Origin: Nemertoderma westbladi
Lineage: Eukaryota > Xenacoelomorpha > Nemertodermatida > Nemertodermatidae
DNA: 63,022 nt
Reading direction: 5' to 3'
Assembly: GCA_032718475.1 (NCBI GenBank)
Contig: JAUCBJ010000245.1
Span: 1 to 63,022 of the forward strand
In this document: positions 40,542-51,333 of the stretch, one piece after another
How positions within the stretch are numbered: the first letter of the stretch is position 1
Layout of the letters: every line of letters begins with the position of its first letter
The notes under the pieces: generated by a model
What the model was told of the DNA's origin: nothing
What the model saw: the letters and a program-made list of their open reading frames with translations, nothing else
Database searches by the model: none
Position numbers and translations under genes: made by a program

Positions 40542-41421
40542 GGCAAACCGCAGGATTGCATTATCATATTTGATGAGGTTCACATAAAAGTATCGCGGCG
40601 GACATTTGATAGGACATGCTCGAAACATGATCGAAACAAACGATCAATCGAAACCAGCTAGAAAGGTTCTGAGTATCATGGTTAAGCCCTTATTGAGTGG
40701 ATGTACATTCATGGTGAAGGTGATCCCAGTCTACTCATTGAAGAATGACTTTCTCATAGAAACAGACTCATAGACAGCTTTCGAAGGTAATTAATTAACC
40801 TTGTAAATTATTGCAATGGAAATGTGATTAGCCTATTAGCTGACAACTTATCTACAAACCGAGCTGCCTTTAAAGAGTACAACTCAAACTATGGTAATCC
40901 GAACTTTCCTTACCTTGGTTCAGTGTCTCCAGATGTTGGTCAATCTAAATTCTTCCACATGCTCTATGACCCGACTCATCTCCTTAAATCAATTCGCAAT
41001 AACTGGGTCACTGAAAATATCCAAAGATTGACAATAAGGGTTCCTGGCACATCGCGTTATATTCGCGGTGACTGGAAGGACATTAAAGAGCTATACAAGG
41101 TTGATTCCATGAATATAGTGCGAATGACTACTCTAACCCAGGCAGCCATAAACCCATCTCCTTTTGAGAAGCAGAAGGTATCACTAGCACTCCAGGTTTT
41201 CAATGAGAAAACTGTGGCCGCTTTAGCCTTGAGAGGAAACAAAGAGACAGCCGAGTTTGTTGATATAATGCTGCGTTTGTGGAAGATTGTCAATGTCAAG
41301 TCCACTAGCATAGGATATAGGTTGAATGATCCTGACCGTTATCCAATAAAGTCGCCGACAGATTCCCGTTTGACATATCTGACAGATTTGGCTGGTAGTA
41401 TTAAAGATATAAAAGGGGGGA
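40542..41421 (+). pseudogene. P-element/THAP9-like transposase fragment
   Basis: From about 40542 an interrupted frame reads DCIIIFDEVHIKVSRRTFD, then VLSIMVKPLLSG. From 40824 an open frame carries LLADNLSTNRAAF, then FFHMLYDPTHLLKSIRNNW and VSLALQVFNEKTVAALAL. These are the RNase H-like catalytic and GTP-binding-insertion blocks of P-element transposases. The upstream part is split from the downstream by a stop near 40770. The N-terminal THAP domain is not seen. The frame runs at its end into the (CTA)n tail of the LINE inserted on the other strand. Confidence 0.75.
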
Positions 41422-43077
41422 ACTACTACTACTACTACTAGGATCGGCATGCTGCATTGCAGCTGCATTTTTAAGAATGCTGTGCCAGCTTGTCAACAAA
41501 ATTGCACCGCCACAACTCCCTATCACCCATGACATTTGCTAGATCATCCGCATCTTTAAGGCCAGTGTCCTTTAAGATGCGTCTCAAGAAAGTCATGGGC
41601 TGTCCACCATGCTTATTCACTCCATGAGGCTGCCAAAGTACAAGATTATGTACTGGCTGGTCCTCACGGCGAAAGCAATGTCCTGCAAAGCGGAGGCGAT
41701 TTTGTTCTAGTGTCAAGCTTGGGGGAACCAATGAGACACCTCCAATGTTATATAGTGTCTGGTTGGAGATGTGTGCATTGTACTTGACACAATGAACCCG
41801 GCGTAGCATTCTTGTGAATGTGCCATCCAGAGATTTGGTGTCCTCAGCAGTTAGAGCCCAGCATGGACTCCCGTAGAGGAGTACTGGAACTACTGCTGCT
41901 CTAAATAATCGGACCTTAAGTTTCCGATTAATTCTAGGTGACTTCCAAATCCTGGAAAGCCTATTCAAGGCTGCCCATGCCTTTCCCTTACGTATTCGAA
42001 GGTCCTCACCTGACTTCCGGATCCATGATCCCAGGTAACAGAAGTCGTCCACATGCTCAAGCATACCATCCTTTGAGCTTATGCTCATCCGATCAGAGAC
42101 TTGCTGAGGACTTTCAAAGTTAACTGTCAGAATTTTGGTCTTTCTGGAGTTAATAAAAAGACCAACACTAGAAGCAGCATGTTCTAATGAGCTGAGGAGC
42201 CGTTGGGCTCCCTCTAATGATTCTGAGAGTACTCCTAAGTCATCAGCAAAGTCTAGATCAGTTAGGTACTTGGCAGGATTTCCTCGACTTCTGGAGCCAG
42301 TAGGTGGAGTTATCATCACCCCATCATCATTATAATGATCTAAGGACATGCATAGAACATAGTCAACCACAATAATGAACAAGAATGGTGCAAGTGTGTC
42401 TCCTTTGAGGACGCCCCATAACACTTCAAATGGTTCTGTGTCACCGTCAACAGTAGACACAAATGTTGTCGAACCATCGTATACTGATCTGATTGCTGCA
42501 ATAATTTCATCAGGAATCCCATATAATGAAAGTATGCTGAACATACGTGAGCGAGAGACTGAATCAAAGGCCTTGAAGAAGTCAACAAAGATAACAGCCA
42601 GATGCCTGTCTTTCTTTTTTGATAACTCTTCAATTATCCTTCTAAGTGCCAAAATGGGCTCCATGGTCCCACGACCTTTACGGAACCCATTTTGATTTCC
42701 ATGGAGCAGTCTCTCAATGGGATCCCTGATGCGATTGAATAGAATCCTATTGTATAGCTTTGCAGCAATCGTGATCAATGAGATTCCCCGAAAAGAACCA
42801 TAGAGTGTTAGGTTGCCCTTCTTGGGAACTGGCACCAACTTATTTGTTTTCATTTCTTGTGGGACTCTTGTTGTTCGGTACATGTCTACTATGATGGGAT
42901 AGATGAGCTTTAAACACTCAGGTATTTTAAAGCCCTCAGGGGGAACACCATCTACTCCACTGGCACGATTGGTCTTAATGCTCTTTGCAGCAGCCTTCAC
43001 TTCTGCAAAGGAGATATCGCCAATGGGAATGTCTGGGAGTACAGACTCAGACACTTTTACTTCTATAAAGTTATCAG
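41422..43077 (-). mobile_element. 5'-truncated LINE with (TAG)n tail
   Basis: The leftward element ends in a (TAG)n tail (seen as CTA at 41422-41440) and starts abruptly at about 43077 beside a 28-base A run on the + strand. It is inserted into the P-element remnant. A clear target duplication was not found. Confidence 0.75.
41471..43054 (-). CDS. LINE reverse transcriptase (C-terminal portion of ORF2)
   Basis: A 527-aa uninterrupted frame. RT blocks include KSIKTNRASGVDGVP, LVPVPKKGN..FRGISL, QNGFRKGRGT, VDFFKAFDSV (motif A), KGDTLAPFLFI and FADDLGVL (active-site FADD). The C-terminal part has YLGSWI, GSPCWALT and a late RLRFAGHC..H Cys/His segment. The endonuclease domain is missing because the copy is 5' truncated. 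It is the same type as the 44254-46128 element. Confidence 0.88.
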   Translation of the reverse strand: MSESVLPDIPIGDISFAEVKAAAKSIKTNRASGVDGVPPEGFKIPECLKLIYPIIVDMYRTTRVPQEMKTNKLVPVPKKGNLTLYGSFRGISLITIAAKLYNRILFNRIRDPIERLLHGNQNGFRKGRGTMEPILALRRIIEELSKKKDRHLAVIFVDFFKAFDSVSRSRMFSILSLYGIPDEIIAAIRSVYDGSTTFVSTVDGDTEPFEVLWGVLKGDTLAPFLFIIVVDYVLCMSLDHYNDDGVMITPPTGSRSRGNPAKYLTDLDFADDLGVLSESLEGAQRLLSSLEHAASSVGLFINSRKTKILTVNFESPQQVSDRMSISSKDGMLEHVDDFCYLGSWIRKSGEDLRIRKGKAWAALNRLSRIWKSPRINRKLKVRLFRAAVVPVLLYGSPCWALTAEDTKSLDGTFTRMLRRVHCVKYNAHISNQTLYNIGGVSLVPPSLTLEQNRLRFAGHCFRREDQPVHNLVLWQPHGVNKHGGQPMTFLRRILKDTGLKDADDLANVMGDRELWRCNFVDKLAQHS

Positions 43078-43105
43078 AAAAAAAAAAAAAAAAAAAAAAA
43101 AAAAA
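43078..43105 (+). repeat. A28 homopolymer at the truncated end of the LINE
   Basis: An uninterrupted A run on the + strand. It lies at the LINE's 5' side, so it is not that element's own tail. Confidence 0.7.
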
Positions 43106-44136
43106 TTACTTTTAAGGTCGAAAACGGGGCGAAATTATCGGGTTTAATTAATTAAAAAATATAAAGTGTGCCTTCTAATAATACCGATCTGACTGGAAAG
43201 TGAGATTTTAATTAAAGTTTTATAATTTCGATATTTTCGTTAATAAATTCGTGTTTTTCGTTATTTTCGGGTTTTATAACTATCCCACGTTTGCTGATAG
43301 CAGAGCCTCTTCATATCCAATTTACAGAGCATTGGGTATTCTCCCAATCCAACAATAATATAAACAGCAGGTTGCGGGATTCAAGCATTGTGTGTTTTAT
43401 GATTACAATAAAACTGGTTTAACCAATTATTCAAAAAAATGCACTTCGTCATCTGGCAAATGATTGTTTTTAATCACTATGAGGCCGTTTTCTTTTCTAG
43501 AATACGACCTGCCTGGTTCGTATTACTTATGGGGTTAAGGCAACCTCGGGTGCTCATGGCCCCCCCATGCGACCCTAATCCTTTATACCCTCGCATTGTG
43601 AAGGCAGCAAACATCAGTAATGGGTAAACGCGAGGTGTGCATAAAAAATTTGAGCTTAGAGCAATTTTATTAATCTATGTCATTCCAGAATGGTAAGTAT
43701 TGATACTTTAACTCCGCGTTAGGTAACGTCAATACCCCGGAGGCTCCACCATCCTGTTACAATCCACAGGGTGAAAATACGCCACACGAATTTCTCTTGA
43801 ATGCGTCACACACACTCAAATCTATTTGCACGCAATTCTCAAGCGCACACAATTTTGTGGTTCATCAAGTCCTTCACACCTCACATTTAAACATGCCGGT
43901 GTTACTCGTATTACATAGTGCACTTTCTTAAAGCATGCTTAATTCGGTTCTTATTCGCTTATGTTCCGTACATTTTCACATGATTATTTAATTATTTCGA
44001 TTATATTAAGTAACCGTCCCGAGTCCTGTTTTAATTCAGTACATTAATTGATTACATACACCAAAAATGAAGTCCTGCATTTATCTCAGAAATGCAATAA
44101 TAAGTTGGAATTCACATCGAAATTATTTTATTTTAC
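43106..44136. other. Intergenic region, nothing recognised
   Basis: About 1 kb with no supported gene or clear repeat. Confidence 0.45.
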
Positions 44137-44253
44137 TGGTTCTCGACATGTTCCTGTGGGAAGTTGTTACATCCATCCTGTATTAAACCTTATATGTGGC
44201 TCTCGATGGGTTCCTGTGGGAAAGTTGTTACCTCCATCCCATATTAAGTCTAT
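44137..44253 (+). repeat. ~55-bp tandem repeat, left part (two units)
   Basis: Units centred on GGTTCCTGTGGGAAAGTTGT with CTCCATCCCATATTAAGTCT downstream. Two more units follow the LINE at 46129-46240, so the LINE landed inside one short tandem array. Confidence 0.75.
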
Positions 44254-46128
44254 CTTAAGATAGATCTTAAGATAGCCTACAAAGTTAAAACCGAACAACC
44301 AACAACCGAAAACATTAACAAGGTTGAGAAAGCTAAGAACGATCTTAAATTGGCCTACAACATCAGCCAGGAAAAGTACATACAGGATAAAACTGAAGCA
44401 ATTACAACTGCTCACATACAGCAACAATCAAGACTTACCTGGCAAACTGTAAATGAGGTATCTGGTCGGAAAAGTTGTGCAAAGGGGCGCCCCAAAGCCG
44501 ATAGTCCTGAAGAACGTGTTGGGAAGTGGAAAAATCACTTCAGCAACTTGCTTGGGCAGCCACCAAACATCGAGGTCGGCCCTACAAGAAAGACCTACTA
44601 CCTATAGAAACAGGGGACTTCATACCTGCCGAACTCCAAAGAAGCATTAAAAGCATGTCCAATAATAAAGCGAGTGGATTAGATGAAATCCCAGCGGAGG
44701 TATGGAAAACCGGAGTGCTAAACAGACCATTATTGAATGTTTGCAACCTGATGTTAAAAGGGGAAAAGCCACCACCAATTTGGACTAAAGGTCAACTAAA
44801 GCCTCTCCCCAAGAAAGGAGACCTTGGCATACCAACAAACTATCGTGGGATCTGTCTGCTTGTGGTAGCTGCCAAAATATACAATAAAATGATTCTATAT
44901 AGGATTAGGCCTCACATAGAGAAACTACTGCGTAAGAGCCAAAACGGATTTCGACCAAGTAGATCAACAATAACTCAGATACTTGCACTACGGAGACTGA
45001 TTGAAGGAATTAAGTCAAAGAATCTCCCCGCTGTCATGACTTTAGTGGACTTCAAGAAGGCATTCGACTCCATCCATAGAGGTAAAATGCTTGAAATCCT
45101 AAGAGCTTATGGAATACCAGAAGTAATTGTTGCTGGCATTGGATTGTTATATTGTGACACAGAAGCGCAGGTACTCTCACCAGATGGTGAAACTGAGTTT
45201 TTCTCAATCCTGGCTGGCGTACTGCAAGGTGACACATTAGCACCATTACTATTTGTAATTGTGCTGGATTACGCAATGAGGACGGCCACAAAGGGTGAAG
45301 AGTGAAGACCTGGGATTCACACTTCAAGAACGCAGAAGTAGTAGATATCCGGCAACTACAGTCACAGACACCGACTTTGCGGATGACATCGCCCTGCTCT
45401 CTAATACCCTAGCAGATGCACAGCTTCTACTAAATAAAGTGGAGAGGGCTGCTAAGGAGGTTGGATTGCATATAAATGCTACAAAGACCGAATTCATGAC
45501 CTTTAATGTTGATGGAAACTTGACAACCATTGATAATAATCAACTAAGGAAGGTCGATGACTTCCAGTACCTTGGATCATGGATAGAGAGTAGCAAAAAG
45601 GACATAGAAGTTAGGAAAGCAAAGGCTTGGGTAGCTCTATCAAAAATGGATACCATCTGGAAATCAGATCTCTCCAGGAACCTGAAGACTAAGTTCTTTC
45701 GAGCCACAGTGGAAAGTGTATTTTTATATGGGGGTGAGACCTGGACACTGACTAAATCACTTGAACAACGAATTGGTGGTTGCTACACAAGACTACTAAG
45801 GGCAGCCCTAAACATCAGCTGGAGACAACACATGACAAACGCCGAGCTTTATGGTACAATACCACCTGTATCAACCACCCTCCGTGAACGCAGATTAAGA
45901 TTCAGTGGGCACTGCTGGCGAAGTAAAGACGAGGTCATACCAGATCTACTTTTCTGGCAACCAACTCATGGAAAGCGTAGTCGTGGAAGACCGGCCATAA
46001 CATATATAGATCAACTTGAAAGAGATACTGAACTTAGGAGAAACGAAATTGCGACAACTATGGAGAATCGGGAAGCCTGGAAGGATCTCATTTCCACTGT
46101 CCGAGTTCGCTCGACCTAGTAGTAGTAG
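44254..46128 (+). mobile_element. LINE with (TAG)n tail inserted in the 55-bp repeat
   Basis: TAAGTCTAT occurs immediately before (44245-44253) and after (46129-46137) the element, a 9-bp target duplication. The 3' end is a short (TAG)n tail (46118-46128). It starts with a palindromic ATCTTAAGAT pair. It is 5' truncated and frameshifted. Confidence 0.8.
44290..46119 (+). pseudogene. LINE reverse transcriptase, two frameshifts
   Basis: Three frames make one ORF2 fragment. 44350-44607 has the pre-RT linker (AWK-like TWQTVNEVSGRK, then RVGKWKNHFSNLLG). 44526-45305 has the RT blocks MSNNKASGLDEIP, PLPKKGDL..YRGICL, QNGFRPSRST, VDFKKAFDSI and QGDTLAPLLFV. 45295-46119 has DFADDIALLS (active site), YLGSWI, YGGETWTLT and RLRFSGHCWR. 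The second shift falls at about 45300 just before the catalytic FADD block. Related to the 41422-43077 element in the opposite orientation. Confidence 0.83.
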
Positions 46129-46240
46129 TAAGTCTATTTATCGACGGGTTCCTGTGGGAAAGTTGTTACCTCCATCCCATATTAAGTCTATTTATCGACG
46201 GGTTCCTGTGGGATAGTTGTTACCTCCATCCCGTATTAAA
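46129..46240 (+). repeat. ~55-bp tandem repeat, right part (two units)
   Basis: Two units with TTATCGACGGGTTCCTGTGG starts, closely matching the left part. The first begins with the LINE target duplication. Confidence 0.75.
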
Positions 46241-46420
46241 TTTATTTTATTTATTTTTACGCACCTAACATATATCCTTTCTGTATTTCTAATAAAATAT
46301 AAGTACAAAGTTTTACTTTATTTTCTGCTTACTTTATATCGCTACTTATTCTATAGTGATTCCCCGTGTTTATTTCCCCTTATATTTGCCTGTTTATTTT
46401 CCTGGTAGGACTAGCTTCCA

Positions 46421-46830
46421 GATAGTACCATGTTAATGCTAAGATGGTAGCAGGATTGGCGATCCCGATCTGACTCGAAGGCTACATGATCTCGTTGGGC
46501 TGGCAGATGCAGAACAAGAGTTTTTAAATCCCAATCTGAATGAGTTCCTCATTTGGCATCATGATCTAGTTGGGCCGACAGATACAGATAGTACCACAAA
46601 ACTGCTATAGTGGTGGCAGGGTTTCATCTATCCCGACGTGACTGAGTAAGGCTGCATGTAAGGCATGTCTTGTTGGGCCGGCAGATACAGATAGTACCAT
46701 GTTACTGCTATAACTGGTAGCAAGAAGTTTGACATCCCAATCTGACTACTCGACAGCTACACGTATTACCACGTTACTGCATTAGTGGTAGCAAGAAGTT
46801 TGCAATCCCGACCTGACTGGTTTGTTTGTA
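46421..46830 (+). repeat. Degenerate ~80-165-bp repeats
   Basis: Related blocks starting CAGATAGTACCATGTTACTG-like occur near 46421, 46587, 46688 and 46764. Each continues with a GGTAGCA..ATCCCGA(T/C)CTGACT phrase. No coding potential. 46241-46420 shows nothing. Confidence 0.55.
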
Positions 46831-46852
46831 GTACATGACAGAACAGAGAGAA

Positions 46853-47008
46853 CATGGTAGTACATGGTAGTAGATGGTAGAAGACGGTAGAACTCGGTAG
46901 TACATGGTAGGGCATGGTATGACATGGTAGGATATGGTAGGGCACGGTAGGTTGCAATAGGTCACAGTAGGACACTGTAGAACTCGGTAGTACTCAGTAG
47001 AACTCAGT
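46853..47008 (+). repeat. 10-bp-period minisatellite
   Basis: About 15 degenerate copies of a decamer like CATGGTAGTA. The open frames on the minus strand here (Tyr/His/Pro-rich) are products of the repeat. Confidence 0.75.
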
Positions 47009-47589
47009 ATTATTATATTTCACTAATTTCGCATGTTACACCGATCCCCCAGTCATGTTTATATGAGTGTCGGTGGTTATGTTATTTGCCCCAGCAGACA
47101 ACTGGTTGTTACTCAGGGATGGGGTTCATGATCTGTTTGGCCCATTCGGTGACACTGTCTAGGAGAGGTGTGGTAGCATAGGTGGGGTTATTTCCAACCC
47201 GCATTCCTCACCTTGATGAGAGCTGTCATCAGTCCTCCCTGTTGGATCCTCGTGTACGGTCTAGTCGAGGTCTGTCACCTTCTAGTCAAAGGATTCGTTG
47301 GCTGTTCCATAATAGGCTGGGTTTATGTTTTCTCGGGTTTTTGGGTCTGTCACAATGCTGTTTGATGATTGTCTGATCTATCTTGTCTATTGTCACCTGG
47401 ATGGGTTCATGATAACTTGGGCTTATTTTTCTCTTAGTAGATGGGATGGGTTAGGGTTAGTCATCTCCTCCACTTCATCGATGGTTGCAGATATTATACA
47501 ACCTGAAACCTGATGCAGTGGTTGGATACGGTTTGCGCTGGGGGGGGGGGGGGGGGGGGCTGTTGGTATGTATGGGTACACTGAGAGAC
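47009..47589. other. Spacer with a G20 run
   Basis: No gene supported. A 20-base G homopolymer occupies 47540-47559. Confidence 0.5.
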
Positions 47590-49730
47590 CACCCGAATGG
47601 TGTCTGTATTGCGACTGGATCTTGTTGTGGGTCTGGTCCATTTACGACTGCAAAACGTGTGTCCTGTGGGGCAGTCCATACCGAGTATGGTTGTAACTCT
47701 TGGTATGTCCAGTTCCAGTATCGTAGAAATCGATGTTATTGAGATGTTCATAGTGAGCTATTTCTACTTCTGTTGTTTGCCTTGCATTAATGTTTATGCC
47801 TGCTGTGAATATTATGGGGTTGCAGTTGATGTTGTAGTTGCATCCATGTCCAATTCCCTTTATAATACATTACCGGTTTCGATTTCCATAAGTTTGTCTT
47901 TGGAGGTAAGTGTGGTTATGGCCATTTTGCTGGTTTTAGTTGGTATTCCCAATCTTTGGGCTACGGTCTTTTCTGTTAAGGTAAAGATACTTCATTGTCT
48001 ATTAATGTCAATGTTGTGAGTGATTTTCCATTGGCGTTTCAGATCCTCACTGGTACAACTCCTAATAGTACGGTTTGATGTTTGTTACCCATATCTGTAG
48101 CTGTCACTTGTGTTTCTCGAGGTATGTTTCTGTTATGTTCTACTTCGGGACATATATTGTGTATGTGTTCATGTTTCTCGCAACAACGACAAAGCTGGTA
48201 TGATGTGGTGTAGTCTCTCCTGTCCACAGGTGGCAGGCAGTTCTTGCCAGTCTTGGTAATTAAGCGTGTCGTGTGTTGAGTTGCTGTGTATCTGACACGA
48301 TTGTCTCGGGGTATAGGGTTTGGAGTATAAATGGTCTAAGGTTATTTGTACTTTTTGCATTGCTGCATTGTTGTCGGCATTGTCTGTTCACCATGGTCTT
48401 TGTGGTGAAGCTGGGCCTATTGGTCTATACCAGTGTTTCCGGTTGTTTGACTCCCTGGATAATGCCCTTTTTGGACTTGTAGTCCACTGCTCGTCTACAT
48501 GCCTGTGTGGGCACACTTGTGGACTCGTAGTCCCCTCCCCGTCAATGCATGCCACATATGATGCTGCATATGACCGTGTTCGTCTTGGCATTGGATCTGC
48601 TGGATTGTGAGGTGGTTTTGATTTATATTCAGGTGATGCTGGTTTACTAAAGTTGTCTTCTCCATATATGGGATCTGTAAGGACTTCTGATTGGTATGTT
48701 ATGAATTTTGATAGTTCTTGCATTCCTGGTTTGTCGGTATTCTTTTCTCTGGTCTTAAATGCGTTTTCTCGCCATTTATTGCGGAAGCACTTTGGTAAAG
48801 GTTCGACTAAAGTCATCATGTTTGATGAGGTGTTTAGTTCCTGTGGTTTATTAAGTGTTGGTAAGGTGATGAGTGCTTTTCTTACTTTATTAACATATTT
48901 ATTTATGTTTGTTGGTGTATCTGCATTCTGCAATTGTTGTTGCTGTTAGATTTTTAAGTGTCAGTTTGATGATTTTATCATTCCGTATGATTATCCGTAT
49001 TCTCAATCTAGAGCTTCCCAAGCAATTTCGAATCCGTTACTCATCCCTAGATGTTCGTGCACAATGTTATATGCTTCTCCTGATGTGAAACACTGTAGAT
49101 ATTTTAAGCAGTCAGGTGCTGATAGGTTCTTGGCTAGTATCTCCTTGCTGTACATGTTATGGAATTGGATGTATTTTTCTGGTTTTGTTCTATCGAATTT
49201 AAATGCCTCGACAGCTGGCAGTTTAAGTTTAATCTTGATGGCATTGACTGATGTATGCATCGAGTTTGCTTCATTCCATAGTGCTGTGTCTGTTTATGTT
49301 TCATTCCTTTGTGGTGTTGTTTGCGGACTTCCATCTTTGTTTGTTGTTTTGGTTGTCTACCTGGATAGGATATGGGTGATAATTTTTGTTGATAGCTGTT
49401 GCAATGTAACTGGTTTGGTACTGTTGTTCTTACCGGTATGGTGCCTCCACGTCCACAGTCTGGATGTGCGTGTTGTCTATCATGTTGGCCGTAGTTAGTA
49501 TTCGGTTTATCCACTCGCTGTGGTACTGTAGTCCTAACTGTGTGGCTGTCTCCCAACCCTGTGTGTGATGAATATATATGTAATGCACACACTGTTGTTG
49601 TTGTACGCTCATTGTCATATGTGGGTTGGGTGGATCATTTTGATTTTCTGTAATATATTCCCCTGTATTATATTCGTCTACGTTATATGCAGTATAATTA
49701 ATTGGATTCTGTTTGTTATGCTGCATATTA
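47590..49730 (-). pseudogene. Decayed BEL/Pao gag-protease remnant
   Basis: On the minus strand, 49730-49300 is Gln/His/Asn-rich like a Gag N-terminal region. 49260-49003 has LPAVEAFKFDRTKPEKYIQF and SGEAYNI (DUF1759 type). 48933-48640 has LPKCFRNKWRENAF and TDPIYG, the next Gag-like block. 48230-48040 has CRCCEKHEHIHNICP and HQTVLLGVVPVRI, the knuckle-to-protease junction. 48000-47880 has EKTVAQRLGIPTKTSKMAI, part of the protease. It is split by many stops and frame changes, and no RT was found in the window. It is only distantly like the BEL element at 4140. Confidence 0.6.
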
Positions 49731-49774
49731 TAGTTATTATCCTCCCATCCGGGTGCTATGTGGGGCGAGACACA

Positions 49775-49823
49775 TAGTCGGCGAGCCTTGGCATACGGTT
49801 CATATAGGGCAAATGGGGCATGT
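49775..49823 (+). repeat. 49-bp inverted repeat, left arm
   Basis: Pairs with 50296-50344 with about two mismatches across 49 bp; weaker matching continues outward through GTGGGG. The intervening 470 bp has no ORF of note. A (GTCT)n run lies at 49826-49850. Confidence 0.8.
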
Positions 49824-49825
49824 CC

Positions 49826-49850
49826 GTCTGTCTGTCTGTCTGTCTGTCTG
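49826..49850 (+). repeat. (GTCT)n microsatellite
   Basis: About six tetranucleotide units. Confidence 0.8.
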
Positions 49851-50295
49851 GTAAATGTTTGAACGCGAATTTCTCGGCATCGCTGGTTCGGAATTGAACC
49901 AAACTGAGTAGGTAAGTAGTAGAGAGAAAGTTTAGAAAGTTTGTAAAGTTTGGTGAAAAATCATGCAGTCTGACGTCAGCTACGACAGATTATGTGGTTT
50001 TTAGAAAATGTTAAATTTCTCGGGAAGGCCTCATTTTCCTGAGCTGAAATTTTGATGGCCTGTAGAGAATCATGAAGTCTATCTTTTACGAAATTGAAAA
50101 GTTAAGACATTTAATTGGGGATCCGCTAGAGACTCAGAAGTAATGACATAGGACTACCGGTACGGTACTGCTGTACAGTGCTGCACTGGTAAGTACGAAA
50201 TTGCAGAATAACAATTTGACACCACCTAGCGGATTAACATATGATTGTATATCGAATGAATACATTTATAGCATGGGATATGGGGTCCAAACTAG

Positions 50296-50344
50296 ACATG
50301 CCCCATTTGCTCTATATGAACCGTATGCCAAGGCTTGCCGACTA
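50296..50344 (-). repeat. 49-bp inverted repeat, right arm
   Basis: Reverse complement of 49775-49823 with about two mismatches, including the block TTGGCATACGGTTCATATAG. Confidence 0.8.
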
Positions 50345-51110
50345 CGTGCTGCGCGAAGTCCCCACGAACGTGTTACTATGCATAGGCTCCAGTTGGGGGT
50401 TAAGCCTATCTGTGTAATAAGTTCTATCTAAATAAATTGGCCTATCGACATTAATAGCTGCATATTGCTGCAGTTACCTAGCTACCGGTTGAATATTAGG
50501 CCTACTGTAGTATTGCAGTATGCTGCTGTGGTACCAGTACAAGCCTAGAAGATGTCTGCCTAGGTACCGGCCGATATGGATCTTCTTCAGGGTCCAATGG
50601 TTTAGATTGTCGACGTTCGAATTCATCCTTATTATTTTCAAAACGCACATTGTTTTCTGTCGATTTTCTACTGTATTACGGCTCCGTGAGTCTGCTACAG
50701 TATTGGGGTTTTCGAAAATTTCTGCCGTTGTGCGGTGCTCCTGGGTTACATCAGTGGTGCCTAGGGAAAAATCGCAGTGTGCTGTTTCCTCGACGTTTTC
50801 CAGAACCTCTTGGTTGGTTTCTCCGTTAGATGTGTGGCCCTGTAATGTTTTACTGACATTCTGCCTATCTTCAGATATGCTATTTTATTAATTTTATTAT
50901 TTTTATTTGTTATACTAGATTTGTTATTAATTGAATTACTCTGTCCACACCAGTCAATTGTTCTGTCATATTTATTTTTGCATTTCAATTAATTTATGTT
51001 CCATGATCTCCTTTACTCGAAGTTTAACTTCCGCTCGTCATTAAGTTTACCTGACAGGGTGACACTCCGATATTATAGGTTTTTAATCTTTCATGAAGTT
51101 TTCTACGGGT
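50345..51110. other. Nothing recognised
   Basis: Short unsupported open frames on both strands only. Confidence 0.4.
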
Positions 51111-51333
51111 TTACTTACCCTCACTCCTTCTCTCTTGCTCTCTCAACTCTCTCTGCTCTCTCTGCTCTTCTTTCAATTCTCTTTGCTCCTCAGCCACAAA
51201 CTCCTCTAACTCCCGCAGAGCATCTTGCTCCTCTGTTTGGGTTATATCGAAGACATACCTTGGCTTATATTTGCGCTTATTTATCTTACTATAGATGGAG
51301 TAATGGATTTTAATGATAAACCACTACGTGCGC
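51111..51333 (-). pseudogene. Coiled-coil fragment, possibly Gag-derived
   Basis: The minus-strand frame encodes RYVFDITQTEEQDALRELEE followed by a strongly charged Glu/Arg/Gln helix with EQRE/ELRE repeats, ending GK-stop at 51111. BEL Gag proteins often contain such coiled coils, and the BEL remnant lies to the left in the same orientation, so it may be part of it. The CT-rich + strand (51130-51195) is its complement. Confidence 0.35.

Noticed and set aside
43078-43105. Poly(A) tail of the leftward LINE
   Set aside because: It lies at the 5' side of that LINE, whose real 3' tail is (TAG)n at 41422-41440.
46766-46975. Two minus-strand Tyr/His/Pro-rich ORFs
   Set aside because: Translation of the 10-bp minisatellite.
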